Below, piece after piece: positions 23,001 to 32,726 of a stretch of DNA of 64,000 nucleotides. A model generated the notes under the pieces. It was given only the letters and a program-made list of their open reading frames with translations, did not search any database and had not been told where the DNA came from. Each line of letters starts with the position of its first letter. Position 1 is the first letter of the stretch. The position numbers and the translations under genes were made by a program. Source of the stretch: Isoperla grammatica (Eukaryota > Arthropoda > Insecta > Plecoptera > Perlodidae); NCBI GenBank assembly GCA_945910005.1, contig OX246745.1:9196545-9260544 (forward strand). The letters are read 5' to 3'.

Positions 23001-25964
23001 CATGTCCAAAATTACAAATTTTCTAACTAGTGGTCAAAGAGGACACTGAATTTGCTAATTTGGAAAATATACAAAACGGACTTGGTGTATTGTTTTTCTC
23101 ATGGGCTCATATGCAACTGTACCCATTTAAAATACTAACTATTCGATTTTATGTACAAATAGAAAATATCGTAATTGTGTGTGATTGGAGGGGGGTGCGG
23201 TACTGGTGCCAACATTCAACCATCATGCACATGTTGTTTCAGGCCAGTACGATTGGCTGGCTCCTTTCATCATCTCGGGCTACGTTCTGGTCACGCCGCT
23301 GTGGGTGTGGGTTGCCAAGAAGAACAAACACACACGCGAGGTACTTCAGTCCGGGTGGACACCCGTCCTGCTTGCGATGCTCATCAGCAGTGCTGGAGGA
23401 CTCATCCTGGACTCCATGGTAGATAAACACGCCCTTACAATTATCTATAGTCGAATTCACCCTGAGTCTGCACCCAGGTAGTAAAATCGAGTACACACAC
23501 CATCGGACCTCGGCAGGGTGGACGGTCGGTAGGGAGGGTAAGTACCCGACGTGAGTGGACGTGAAAACGATTACTTGATTACCTAATTAACATTCCATTT
23601 AAAATGCCACTATATTGTGATTACATTTTCGCTTACAACATTCGCTACATTAAAATAACATGAAATAAAATTTAGATAAACTAATTAAACACAATGGAGT
23701 TTTGGTTATGTTTTCAAGTCAGTCTTTTCATGTCCATTCAAGTCACCCTCCCTACTGTCCGCCCGGGCCGAGATCCAATGGTGGGGGTGCTCTGAGTTGA
23801 GAGAGGTTCATCTGAAAGTGCTGTGAAAGATTATGTTCACTATGGTGTTCGGAAGTGGCTAGTTGGCAGAAAAAGGGTCGTCACAGGAATAACCAGAACT
23901 ATCTACACAGTTCATAGTGGATGTGGTTAGGAATAACCTCATTTTGTTCAAATTGAGACATAGGTCAGTAACAGCCGGTAAAACGTTTGTCATCTCTGAC
24001 GTGTTTCTTGTCTTGGTATTTCTATAACTTTGCCAACCTCCTACAGATAGCAAAGCTATTAAAAGGACTATAGTCGCCGTACAACATCTTCGGTAACGCT
24101 TCCGTCACGGGTGGGTGAGCGGCAGCCAACCAGCGACCGTGATCTAATCCAAATACCTGCTCGAGTTGGCCGAGACCGTAAACACGTCATTGATTGATGA
24201 CGAAAGCATTACCGAAGTTGTTGTAAGAGAAGAGAACTATAGCAAAGCTATTAGAAGGACTATGAGGTTTTATCAATAGGATGCCGGCCACTCTCAACTC
24301 TGAAAGAGAAGGGTGCAGACTCAGGGTAAATGCGAGAGTACTTGTTATTTTCTTTGCAACCGAAACGAACGAGTGTTTGATGTGACGTAGGTAACTCGCT
24401 TCGAGGGCATCGCAGTATTTCAGCCGGTGATCAATGGCGTGGGCGGGAATCTGGTGGCGGTGCAAGCGAGTCGCATCTCCACCGCGCTCCACCGCTCCGG
24501 CCCGCTGGGGACCCTCGATGACATGGACACGCCAGTATTCGTCACTCCCTACGCGGGCTTCTTCGGGAAAAGTGAGTCCTCTCAAATTGTCCCTTTGTAG
24601 AAACAGGGGATGGGGTGATTACCCCCCTCTGATTATTTCATCACCGACGGGGATGGCCGAAATCCCCATCTCATATCAAATGATTTTATCTCGTGATGTT
24701 GCTTCAGTTTACATATTGCTTAAGTTTTTTTAACTAAATATTATATGTACTGCATGCATTCAAATTTGAACAAATCAAAAAGCAGTGTACCCTATAAGGA
24801 TGAGTTCGCTCCAGACCTTAGAGCAGCGTTTTTCAAAGGCTGGGTCGTGTCCAATTCCCAAATTTGAGGTACTAATGATTTCAATTTGGGATAACAAAAA
24901 TAACTGGTAGGTAACAGACAGTTAATTTAGTTTATATAAATTGGTTAAACGAGGATAAAATATTTGAATGACTATACAAGTTCTTTCATCTTTCCTTTCA
25001 AAACTCTGATCGCTTTTAAGTTGAATGCTTGATTCTGGCGGCTAAGTGCTTTGTCCCGGACTTCTTGTTACCCACACTAGTGTTGTTGAAAGATCCCCTC
25101 GCCCCGTTGCCAAGACGACGATGTATCCAAGCCGGCCAATATCGAACTGTTTCCATCATGTCGTGTGTTTCAGGCTTCCACGCTCGCACGAACCGAGTGT
25201 TGATGCTGATGGTGGTTCCTGGCCAGCTGATCTTCATCTACACCATCAACTACATGAAGGCAGGCCACACATCTCTCACCCCGCTGTTTGTTGTGGTGTA
25301 CCTACTGGTCGCTCTCGTGCAGGTAAACAGAACGGCTTGGGCTCTCTCAACCCATTTCTTGATCTCCGCCTCTGCTCGCCTATCTCGAACTACTAAAGCA
25401 GGTCGTCGCAGTCCGTGCCACAATGTTGAAAATCACATATTATTCAATGCGGGTTATTCGCATTTGAGAAACTTGAAGAAATAAAAATCAATTAGCGATC
25501 TGTCAAAATATATTTCGGTCCAAAAAGGCAAAACCATCAATATTTTAAGATTTTTACTCTTTGCATTCTACCAAAATGTTTCTTGCATGATGTACAAGTA
25601 CAACGTATATTTTAATTTTAATGCTGTTTTTGTAGTAGGATACGAACTGGTTTTTTTGGATCCCTTGTGACGACCTGACTTGGGAGTTAGACGAGCCTCC
25701 GCTAGGTGGAGATCAAGGAGACCTTAATTCTCTATTCGAACTATCTATCGATCTATTATTCGAACATATTGTCTACAGGTGGCGCTGCTTCTCTATGTCG
25801 CCTACATCATGATTCACTGGATGTGGCAGCACAACATCGATCCGGACAACTCAGCCATTCCCTACTTGACTTCACTGGGAGACCTTCTGGGGATCAGCCT
25901 CTTGGCGGTCGCCTTCTGGTTTCTCTTCCTGGTGGGGGACAGAGACGCCGACGTCGGGGAGTGA
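7605..25964 (+). CDS. SLC41-family Mg2+ transporter (gene A), nine exons
   Basis: Predicted integral-membrane divalent-cation carrier of the SLC41 (eukaryotic MgtE) family, which moves Mg2+ across the plasma or organelle membrane. Coding exons: 7605-7687 (tentative), 19439-19733, 20597-20776, 22070-22214, 22474-22620, 23243-23418, 24391-24571, 25174-25322 and 25779-25964 (TGA at 25962). All are bounded by AG/GT and all phases close, giving 513 residues, the usual SLC41 size. The acidic cytosolic N-terminus is followed by two MgtE-type repeats. The first has [26 protein letters not shown] (about residue 167) and NPDN (251-254) with a later GD. The second has [10 protein letters not shown] (353-362), VVPGQL and DPDN (473-476) with GD at 486-487. 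If the distant first exon is wrong, an in-frame ATG at 19497 would give 466 residues. I cannot assign it to A1, A2 or A3. It lies tail to tail with a diverged paralog. Confidence 0.93.
7713..7790 (+). repeat. Possible tRNA-derived (SINE-like) segment
   Basis: GGGTTCGAATCCC at 7768-7780 is a perfect RNA polymerase III B box with a complementary T-arm. A loose A-box-like TAGCTCTGG lies about 50 bases upstream. The rest does not fold as a tRNA, so I read it as a decayed tRNA-derived sequence in intron 1 of gene A. Confidence 0.3.
8282..9896. repeat. 54-bp minisatellite, about 29 copies
   Basis: The unit contains ACAACGCAATACATGTCACG, then CCATCAACCCCATGTTAGAA, then ATGTCCCTGAAGGC. Variants alternate CATGTTAGAA with CATAGAGAGTTAGAA and CCCTGAAG with CCCCGAGG. 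Units with the AGAG insertion cluster in the middle (9090-9340), and homogeneous units lie on both sides. The 54-bp period keeps long frames of 18-residue repeats open, the longest being 226 codons. It lies inside the long first intron proposed for gene A and is unrelated in sequence to the array at 5231. Confidence 0.97.
9917..11016. other. Intronic spacer, no gene seen
   Basis: AT-rich, with one poly-G tract near 10707-10721. No conserved exon or repeat family was recognised. Confidence 0.5.
11263..11361. mobile_element. Short MITE nested in the retrotransposon 3' UTR
   Basis: Ends are inverted: GAATTCATGACACCGCGTGG on the left, and CCACGCAATGTCATAAATTC on the right. The arms are about 38 bp and GC-rich (CCTGCGGTGCGACGCGG and its partner), in sharp contrast with the AT-rich retroelement tail around them. 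Confidence 0.7.
11425..11812 (-). pseudogene. Retrotransposon ORF C-terminus, frameshifted
   Basis: The first - strand frame reads [20 protein letters not shown], then [12 protein letters not shown]. After a one-frame shift near 11645 it continues with [34 protein letters not shown] and [17 protein letters not shown], and stops at 11425. The motif order ([37 protein letters not shown]) is the C-terminal tail I know from reverse-transcriptase ORFs of invertebrate non-LTR elements. The frameshift and lack of an upstream RT domain show it is dead and 5'-truncated. Confidence 0.75.
12243..12984. mobile_element. Non-autonomous hAT-like DNA transposon with 8-bp target duplication
   Basis: Perfect 14-bp terminal inverted repeats (CATAGGCGCCGACT at 12243-12256, its complement at 12971-12984) are flanked by the identical 8-mer ATACGTGA at 12235-12242 and 12985-12992. 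An 8-bp duplication with CA...TG ends is the hallmark of the hAT superfamily. Runs of G and C sit just inside both ends. The 742-bp interior has no transposase frame. It lies in the proposed first intron of gene A. Confidence 0.92.
12993..13800. other. Intronic spacer, no gene seen
   Basis: No conserved exon or structured RNA is visible here. Confidence 0.45.
13801..14055 (-). mobile_element. tRNA-derived SINE, copy 1
   Basis: On the - strand it starts ACCGATAGATATGGCTCAG and has the B box GGTTCGATTCC. It continues with a body containing CGAGGTTTTCC and GCTGGGATTGAGTC, then CACCTGAAGAGGGGC, and ends GTATTC. Copy 2 at 39710-39952 aligns along its whole length. The CGAGGTTTTCC block resembles a conserved SINE body segment I know from arthropod tRNA-SINEs. 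That comparison is from memory. Confidence 0.85.
14251..14481. repeat. 62-bp tandem repeat, four copies
   Basis: Units start at 14251 (shorter), 14301, 14363 and 14425. Each has GGTCCTCNTANGTCCTCCG, then GCTGCTCGGGGATT, then GAGGAC and ATCTCTTCC. The last two copies are almost identical. GGTCCTC and GAGGAC within each unit are complementary, so each unit can form a small hairpin. Confidence 0.9.
14482..18960. other. Intronic spacer with a GC-rich patch
   Basis: No conserved exon was recognised. A GC- and CpG-rich patch lies at about 14710-14815, containing a run of G. A poly-C run is near 16648-16662. GAGTTCGATTCTAG on the - strand near 16866-16879 is B-box-like but has no tRNA around it. 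The remainder is AT-rich and unremarkable. Confidence 0.45.
18961..19048. mobile_element. 88-bp palindromic MITE (family C, full copy)
   Basis: Inverted ends GGGCCCGGATCCACAAGAGA and CCTCTTGTGAATCCTGGCCC surround a central palindrome, GGTCTTAACTCTAAGACC (18998-19015). A partial inverted copy lies at 19340-19399. Confidence 0.75.
19340..19399 (-). mobile_element. Family C MITE, partial copy next to an exon
   Basis: It is the reverse complement of most of the 88-bp element, including GGTCTTAGAGTTAAGACC and CTTGTGAATCCGGGC. It ends 39 bp before the acceptor of the 19439 exon, so it lies where branch-point and polypyrimidine signals are expected. Confidence 0.7.
19747..19914 (-). mobile_element. 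MITE family A, copy 1
   Basis: One of four related copies in this window (others at 24068, 29189 and 45171). All share TACAACATCTTCGGTAATGC-type ends, an interior GTGACGG...GGTGGGTGAG, and GGTTGGCCGAGACCGTAAAC. This copy is inverted and begins 14 bp after the donor of the preceding gene A exon. Confidence 0.8.
19992..20105. repeat. Inverted-repeat element in a gene A intron
   Basis: TACCACATCAAGTTCCAACC (20001-20020) pairs with GGATTGGAAGTTGATGTGGTA near 20073-20093. Weaker pairing extends outward (TAAACTCTG and its partner). It is probably a small MITE, and only one copy was seen. Confidence 0.6.
20848..21240. mobile_element. Large foldback element, family E copy 1
   Basis: Two imperfect inverted arms of about 170-180 bp (20848-21028 and 21058-21240) share blocks such as TTAATTGCTTTAAAAT, AGTAAATCAAAATAT, TTTCCGTTTAGCAGATGTTC and their complements. 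The loop contains GTGAAAGGTGTCCAGCAAC. A diverged second copy, in inverted orientation, lies at 33903-34258 in an intron of gene B. Confidence 0.75.
22887..23073. mobile_element. Foldback MITE in a gene A intron
   Basis: Arms at 22887-22967 and 22994-23073 are inverted copies. They contain GACCACTAGTTAGAAAATTT, then GTAATTTT and ACATGGGCCACT, and the complements. The loop is about 26 bp. It lies 170 bp upstream of the acceptor at 23243. Confidence 0.8.
24068..24242 (+). mobile_element. MITE family A, copy 2, with flanking direct repeat
   Basis: Begins CTATAGTCGCCGTACAACAT and ends GTTGTAAGAGA...ACTATAG, the inverse. The flanking sequence AGCAAAGCTATTAAAAGGAC on the left recurs on the right with one change (AGCAAAGCTATTAGAAGGAC). 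It lies between the gene A exons ending 23418 and starting 24391. Confidence 0.8.
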
Positions 25965-26384
25965 AACTAGTCCCACAATTTTCTAAATTTTCCTGCGAAT
26001 TTTATAGATATATATTATTGTAAAACATATTGCTTCCCTCTCTAACTTGTTCTCCTCCTGGCAGGGCCGAGGCGGAGCGAGCCAACTGAGTGTGTGATAC
26101 GTCCATCCAAATCATTCCATTTCATTTGTTTACTATATAAATTGTTTATTTAATGATGTCGTTAAAGAAAAATTTAAAATACTTTTTTAATAATTGGACA
26201 TTTTTCTAATATATTAAATATATAAATGTTGATTGATGAGTATATATAAAATACTAATCTAGAAGTCATGGCAAGAACGCCCTGGGACACTCCTAATTAT
26301 TTATTGAACCCAAAAAATGGCGTGTTAACAAATTACATTTTTTGCGGCTAAATGAGATACCATTTAGACAACTTTCAATTAGAA

Positions 26385-26640
26385 AATAAAGGTTAAAGAA
26401 GTTGAGTCATTGTGATGAATTACTTGCCTTGTACGTGTCATCATGTCATATAGCAATAAAAATGATGCCACATTATTTTTATGATCGAGTATAATATATT
26501 ATTGTTTCTAATTTTTTTAATCTAAGAAATTCTCATTGAATCGCTTTAAAAACTGTTAATTTATAGATGTTGCTTGTATAACCTCTAATTTGTGTAGCTG
26601 TTTGAAATGGCTATAACGTTTTGAAATCGCATCAAATAAA
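26385..26640 (+). promoter_or_regulatory. Candidate polyadenylation signals of gene A
   Basis: AATAAA occurs at 26385-26390, 26455-26460 and 26635-26640, roughly 420-680 bases after the stop codon. Any could define the 3' end. The sequence alone does not choose between them. Confidence 0.45.
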
Positions 26641-28318
26641 TGATGCATTCAGTTGAATCAGTTAGATGTCTTGAAGTGCCCCTTCGATTGGCTACAAATA
26701 GGTAATGTGCCTTTGTATGGTGGTTTGGGCAATGTTGCTGGCGGCACCATTTCGACACGTGCATTTCTCCAGTTGAAGTTCAATATGTTGATCAAGATTA
26801 GCAGCTAATGGTGAACTATGCCCTCATAGTATTCAGTACTCGAGTTCAGGCATAGTTCACTATGTGTGTATTACCATTGTGCGTAATGTGTTTTAAAACA
26901 TGCAGTACAGGTGTAAAAGAAAACGCTACAGAAATAAAAAAATCATTTTTGAAACGATCAATAGGAATCCAATAATGCCATGATTGATCATTCAACTGGA
27001 GTTAGGTATAAACAGCCCCTGTTTTCACCTTGCGACAGTATTAACTCTCACAATTGTTGTTACTCCTACATTGACAATGTGATAAGCCAACAATAGTAAG
27101 TTGTGATACGTTGATATTATTCTATAGAATCGTATTTCTTAGTCAAATATGTGCATCTGGACAATAGAATATATGTTTACTGGTAGATTATTCCACTGTT
27201 TTAAAAAAACAACGAAAAAATGACAATGGTTTTACAACCCATGGATACAAAATAAGTCGGGGAGTTCCGATATTGAGACCGCTCGAATTTACCGTTTTAA
27301 ATAAATAAAATACGTTTGTTTTTATAGTCTATACTCTTATCTATACCCATGCAGTTAAAATAACTGATTTTCAGTGGGGTAGATGTATACAATTTTGTAT
27401 GCGCTTCGTTCCTATGACGGCTCAGAATTCATTCACGGTGTATAATATGTTCACCAGTCCCATGTATAGATAGATTAAAATAAACTCCAAAGTTTAAAAC
27501 CCACAGCCTGAATCGGGAATCAAACCGTGCATGGACCTGCATTGCAGGTATATTCCCACCAGATCAACGAGCCAGGTACTGATTTATATATCACTACACC
27601 ACCGTAAGAACTGCAGACAGTATTCTTAATATTTCTAATATTACTAAATGTATTGAATAACATTTAATAATCAAAATAAGAACCCCCCTAATCAGAAATA
27701 TTTACCATACAGTATACAGTGATTACGAAACCATAGAGGTCTGTGTTCTCAATTTTGAGATATGATCACCTTATTTTCGGACATGATTACCTTTATTTTG
27801 ATAAAATTACCTTTTTTATGCATTAAAACATGATGGCAATTTCGGGTGGTATTAACACTGATCATACCCCTCGATCTTAACTAACGGAATATACACCACG
27901 TCGAGTTTGTATTACAATCAGATCTATTGCATCCGGATCCTGGTCTAATAGGATTGCGGTAAATTGGCATCAGCCTACTTCACAACTTAGTATAAAATGT
28001 TTTGTAACATGTTATTGTTTCATGTCGTATCGTGTGTCCAAATAGAAATAAACATAGTATTTAATTTTAATGTTACACTGCCTGAAAATGGTAGTGGCCT
28101 CAAAGAGAGATGTTCCGTTGATACAAAGTATACCTTTAATATGTTAAGTAAACTCAATATTGAAATGCGATATCTATCTCACACATATCTCAAATTGCAG
28201 CAACCATGTTATTATGTTGAGTCACTTTACCAGTGGAACGCCGACGACTGTTATTCGTTTAGTTGCACAAAACAGGTAAAATAAAGCAATAAACATTGTA
28301 ACTTGTGTCCTTATTAAA
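26641..28318. other. Spacer between the two SLC41 genes, no gene seen
   Basis: AT-rich and without conserved exons, except for the tRNA-derived fragment at 27507-27573. Confidence 0.5.
27507..27573 (-). repeat. tRNA-derived pseudogene or SINE head
   Basis: On the - strand, GGCTCGTTGATCTGGTGGGA resembles the 5' half of a proline tRNA, and the 3' half has a B-box-like GGTTTGATTCCC. The anticodon arm pairs only partly, position 33 is not T, and the acceptor stem does not close, so it is not a working tRNA gene. Confidence 0.45.
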
Positions 28319-28326
28319 CCCAAATC

Positions 28327-28606
28327 CAGGGCCGTAACTAGGGGTTGGTAATCCGGGTATGTCGGGAGTAGACCATTTTGAATTGCTATAATACCACCGT
28401 TAATTTCACACCGGTCACCAGTAACAAATGTTATACAAAAAAAATGCATAAAACTTGTTAAAACACTCCAATCACACTATAAGAATCAAAACATTAATGG
28501 GGCTGTGCGCCCCGACCCGTATTGGCTGGAGGGCGTCCCCCCAGACCCTCTATTGTACTTTGCCCAACCATACCCGGGTGATTTGTATAACCTAGTTACT
28601 GCCCTG
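28327..28606. mobile_element. hAT-like MITE, 280 bp
   Basis: Ends CAGGGCCGTAACTAGG and CCTAGTTACTGCCCTG are inverted with one mismatch. Flanking 8-mers CCCAAATC (28319-28326) and CCCATATC (28607-28614) differ at one base, consistent with an aged 8-bp hAT duplication. There is no transposase frame. Confidence 0.82.
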
Positions 28607-28951
28607 CCCATATCCCCATAGATTAGCGCGTAAACATCCTTAATTTCGGTGTGTTTATGAGTGTGTACGGTTGCTTCGTCCATTCATTAAATAAGACATC
28701 TCATTTCCTCAAGGTTTCATGGTCAAAATGAAACAATTAAACATCTTAGATATTACGAAAATAAAATCTCTGGTTTAGAAAAATTGTGGGTATGCCTTTA
28801 GTATTGATGTATTTCTCACCTGCTTTGGCTAGAAAGAAGTTCAAATGGAAGTTGACAGATTTACCTGGTGAGCGACATTTATGGCAATTTATACCGATGC
28901 AGATGGCTCAACAACGCCTCAATACAACTATTGTTTGAGTGACAATAGGGG

Positions 28952-29130
28952 CAGGGTGCGAATTTACGGGGGGAATGGGGGGATTTCCCCCTCTGGTAAT
29001 TTAATCACTGGTTCTGTTTAATACTATTTGATACTATTATCTACTACACTAATATCTACTACTATTCTATATACTATATGATACTATACTTGGCCATACC
29101 CTCTCTGCCAAGCCGTCAATTCGTACCCTG
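28952..29130. mobile_element. hAT-like MITE, 179 bp, perfect 8-bp duplication
   Basis: Ends CAGGGTGCGAATTTACGG and CCGTCAATTCGTACCCTG are inverted with two mismatches. The 8-mer AATAGGGG is identical at 28944-28951 and 29131-29138. The interior has ATACTAT-type repeats. A fragment similar to its left part (GGGTGATTACCCCCCTCTG) occurs at about 24615-24633. Confidence 0.88.
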
Positions 29131-29188
29131 AATAGGGGAGAAAGACAGCTGTTTACCCTTTCTACATTGCGCAGTGAGAAAGACGCCC

Positions 29189-29357
29189 ATGTCTGTCATC
29201 GTACAACATCTTCGGTAATGCTTCCGTCACGGGTGGGTGAGCGGCAGCCAACCAGCGGCCGTGACTAATTCACATACCTGCTCGGGTTGGCCGAGACCGT
29301 AAACACGTAATTGATTGATGACGAAAGCATTTCCGAAGTTATTGTATGACGACTATA
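29189..29357 (+). mobile_element. MITE family A, copy 3
   Basis: Same interior as the other copies. The right end reads TTATTGTATGACGACTATAG, the best-preserved right terminus, and shows that the inverted ends extend to CTATAGTCG. Confidence 0.8.
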
Positions 29358-29423
29358 GCATGGGTTGAACTTGTAGGGAGCTTAGAAAGTGGCATAAGTA
29401 AATCCAAGGTAAAGTCGTCGCGA

Positions 29424-29522
29424 AATAACCTTACAGATGCTATTAGTGGTTTGTGGTTGACCAGCGTGCAAATACCGACCGCTGATAGGCCATGGCGGAT
29501 CCATTTGTAAGGTTGTTTTGGG
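29424..29522. mobile_element. Small inverted-repeat element, family D copy 1
   Basis: AATAACCTTACAGATG on the left and CCATTTGTAAGGTTGTT on the right are inverted. The interior GGTTGACCAGCG and AATACCGACCGCT match the element at 32151-32285. Confidence 0.45.
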
Positions 29523-31487
29523 GCACATGTAGATGAGAACACGTATTCACTCTTATCAATTCTTCTGCACTAATTTTGTGTCCGATATGGTTGTTGATCG
29601 TTATTTCTCATCAACGTATGTTGTATGCTGCCTAAAATAACATGTTGATTGGTCGGAGTAAATGCATGTTCTGGTCGACACTCGATTTACTTATGTCTGC
29701 GAGTGTAGTCCTAGTGTTATCCTAGAGGAGGTGGTAAACAAAGATATAATCACAGAATCAAATCACAACTTTACTTTCTTGGTAAAAATAGAGTAGGACA
29801 ACTTTAAATTATGTAACTAAACAATATCATTTAAATTAACAAATTTGAGCTATAAAGTACTAGTTCAAAACAACCTTATTTTAATACACATCCACATTCG
29901 TATTTTACAGTTACAAATGTGAAAGAACCAATATCACAATGATAAATTAAAATTTATGATTTTATTTGGTCAATATCAACAATAAAAGTATACCGTAATA
30001 CTGGCCCACATGATGATATTATAGCTATCAGGGCACAGTCGAGAGAAATTTAGTAACACACATGCTTAGTTCGCATAAACTTATAACTGCACCTATACTA
30101 TAACAATTAGTTGAACGCAAAGGCTTAAAAAATACAAATCTGCCATTTGTTTCTGCATTTTAATCGCGTTTGCGTTTGTGCGGTGGGTAATTAAAAACAC
30201 GTTTGCAGTTAATACTGATTTATTTTGTACCCTGCACGTTTTACGATTAACTAAAATAAGTTGTATTTAATTGGAGATCTATTTTTGTTTGAAGTGAAAC
30301 GTGACTGTGACGTAAGGAAACAAAATCCAGAACAGTGAAGATGCCAACACTAAAATATTTTACCGAGTACGATATTGTGTATATATATATTATAAAAATC
30401 AAACCGAAATATTTTGCAGTTTAGCGGGCAGAACGCTTAATTACAATAAAAACTTGACTTTTACAATCCGTTGCTAATCTTGTTTTGTTTATCAAGGCGT
30501 GAAAACGAGAGCGTTGTGATAATTATAGGTGCATTTCGCATTGATTTGCGTTTGATTTGAATCATGCTTGACAAGGAAAAACAAGACAACTAATGGAGTA
30601 TCAGTATTCAATTTACCGTGCAATGCATACTAAATGAATATTATCATCATCAAGATCTCAGCGAAGTTTTTGGAGATTTTAAAATAACCTTTGCCACAAC
30701 ATATCATCTATTTCTTGTGTATTACAAAGCAGGCCATAATGATTTCTTTAAAATATAAGTTTTAATTTCGCTCTATTTGTAATACATAAATATTTCTTTA
30801 GTAAATAAAAAAGCATTTTTTAGCTTCCTTGGAACATTAGAATATTTACTTGCCTAAATCTGATAATCATGGTGATTGGTGAAAGTGATGTTTATTATAT
30901 CTTTGGCATGTATTGTAAAGTTCCACGTTTAAATCACGCTCCATTTTATGGACAGGAAGTACTTAATTTGCATGTAACATAAGTTATTCGTAACTAAGTA
31001 CAGTACACAACATATATTCATAAATAGGTTTCAGTTGCCCTTTTTGTTTCGGAAAAGGACAATAGAAACACCAAATACATATTTCTTCAAAATAGCTTTG
31101 TTTCATAACATTTAAAGAAACAAATCTTGAGTTTGATGTTATTACTTTAAAAATATAACGATCAAACGTGATCTAAACAATATGTAAAATAATAACCGTT
31201 GTCTTACGATTTAACATTTAACTCGAACACTTCGTTCGTAAGTTGTAAAACAATAACATTCACCGTAAAAAAAGCCTCATCAAGTTTTATCTTTTTATTC
31301 AACAATGGCAAACAACATTTAAAAACTGGTTCGTTCTTTCAATAAATTGGGTTTATGGAAATTTTGAGCTATAGGTTCTGAAGGGGCCCTATTAAAATTA
31401 TATTAATACAAAATAGCCTGCCGAGTAAAGAGGTCTTATGATATACATTCCAGTTAGCTTACCGGCTAAAAGAAACCTATGAATTGA
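29523..31487. other. AT-rich spacer, no gene seen
   Basis: No exon, RNA gene or repeat family was recognised. Confidence 0.5.
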
Positions 31488-31660
31488 GAGTTAGCGTACC
31501 AGATAAAGGTGCCCTTTCATACAACTTATAATTCTGGCTAAAGCGGCACTATGACAATGAGTTAGAGTACCATATAAAGGGGCCCTTTCATACAACTTAT
31601 AATTCAGGCTAAAGCGGCACTATGACAATGAGTTAGCGTGCCATATAAAGAGGCCTTCTG
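31488..31660. repeat. 71-bp tandem repeat, two full copies and a partial
   Basis: Units start at 31488, 31559 and 31630 with GAGTTAG. Each carries CCCTTTCATACAACTTATAA and then GCTAAAGCGGCACTATGACA. More degenerate relatives seem to precede it from about 31365. Confidence 0.85.
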
Positions 31661-32150
31661 AAAATGTAGCTTTCAAGGGGGCGAATGACAGTTAATACGT
31701 GGTTGCGTACTAGTCCATGAGACTGTGTTCCCACTAGAAGGTCCACCACACCGCTTTGTGTCTTACTATCTGTACACCTGGGTGATAAAGCCATCAAACA
31801 AACAGATATCTTGAACAAATGGAATGTAATCTTTTAAAAACTCGATTTGAACCAAAACAAACCACAAACACAAAAAAAAACATTCATATCGGTATTGGAG
31901 ATTATAAGAGTGTGTAGGCCTATATATATATACAGTTTACATTAAATGTAAACTTTAAATTTAAAACAATGTAATGTAAACGTCGTAAAATTTCTAAATA
32001 AAACGCCTCAATTGAGCATTAATTTGATTGCATAAGAATGAAGGACAATATTCCTCAACATTTCATTGGCAAGACTGGATTTATCTATCCCATAAAAAAC
32101 ACAGGGCTGAGTAAGCGAAATTAACCCGAATAATACTGAGCATATATTTG

Positions 32151-32285
32151 TCCTGAAACAAACTTACCTACGCTTTGGTCATAGACGAGTGATTCGGGCC
32201 AACCAGCGAGCCCCAATTTCCAATACCGATCACTAGTCTGGTTGATAAGAATCACTCGTACGCATCAGTAAGGTTGTTTAGGAAC
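32151..32285. mobile_element. Small inverted-repeat element, family D copy 2
   Basis: CGAGTGATTCGGGCCAACCAG and CTGGTTGATAAGAATCACTCG are inverted near the middle of each arm. Outer ends TCCTGAAACAAACTTACC and AAGGTTGTTTAGGAA also pair. Confidence 0.55.
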
Positions 32286-32329
32286 TGCTGACTACTGTCC
32301 AGCGAGAATGTCGTTTGCTGGAACGAGCT

Positions 32330-32335
32330 TTTAAT
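32330..32335 (-). promoter_or_regulatory. Possible polyadenylation signal of gene B
   Basis: ATTAAA on the - strand, about 395 bases after the stop codon. No AATAAA was found closer on that strand, so this is the best visible candidate. Confidence 0.25.
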
Positions 32336-32726
32336 AGCGGTGTGCAAAATTAAAATTTCATTAAAATGAATTACTGTTAATATTAAATAACATTCGCATA
32401 CAGTAATTGATGAGATTTATAATGCAATCGTCAATTCATTCACTGTCGTGCACACAAGAAAACTGGCATTGCCATGAGGCGGTATAGACCTAGCTTATCA
32501 GCCCAGGTTTATAGGGTGGTATTATATACTGAACCGTGCAAACGCCGAACTAAAAGGGACGCACGCATACCTAGTTTTTCGAACATTATCTAAAGAAAAT
32601 TGGAAAGAACGAAAGTTTACGATAGGAACATACCTATTTTAAGTAGAAATGCTAAATTGCCAACATGACAACTATAATGTAATAACAGCAGGTACATAAT
32701 AACTTATCCAACCAACAGCAATGCGG

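Noticed and set aside
24591..24690. Separate transposon near the gene A exon ending 24571
   Set aside because: Only a short stretch resembles the MITE at 28952. No termini or target duplication are visible.
27507..27573. Functional tRNA gene
   Set aside because: The acceptor stem does not close and position 33 is not T, so it was kept only as a tRNA-derived fragment.
27997..28284. 95-codon frame between the SLC41 genes
   Set aside because: No recognisable domain, AT-rich composition, and no splice-bounded conservation. Consistent with chance.
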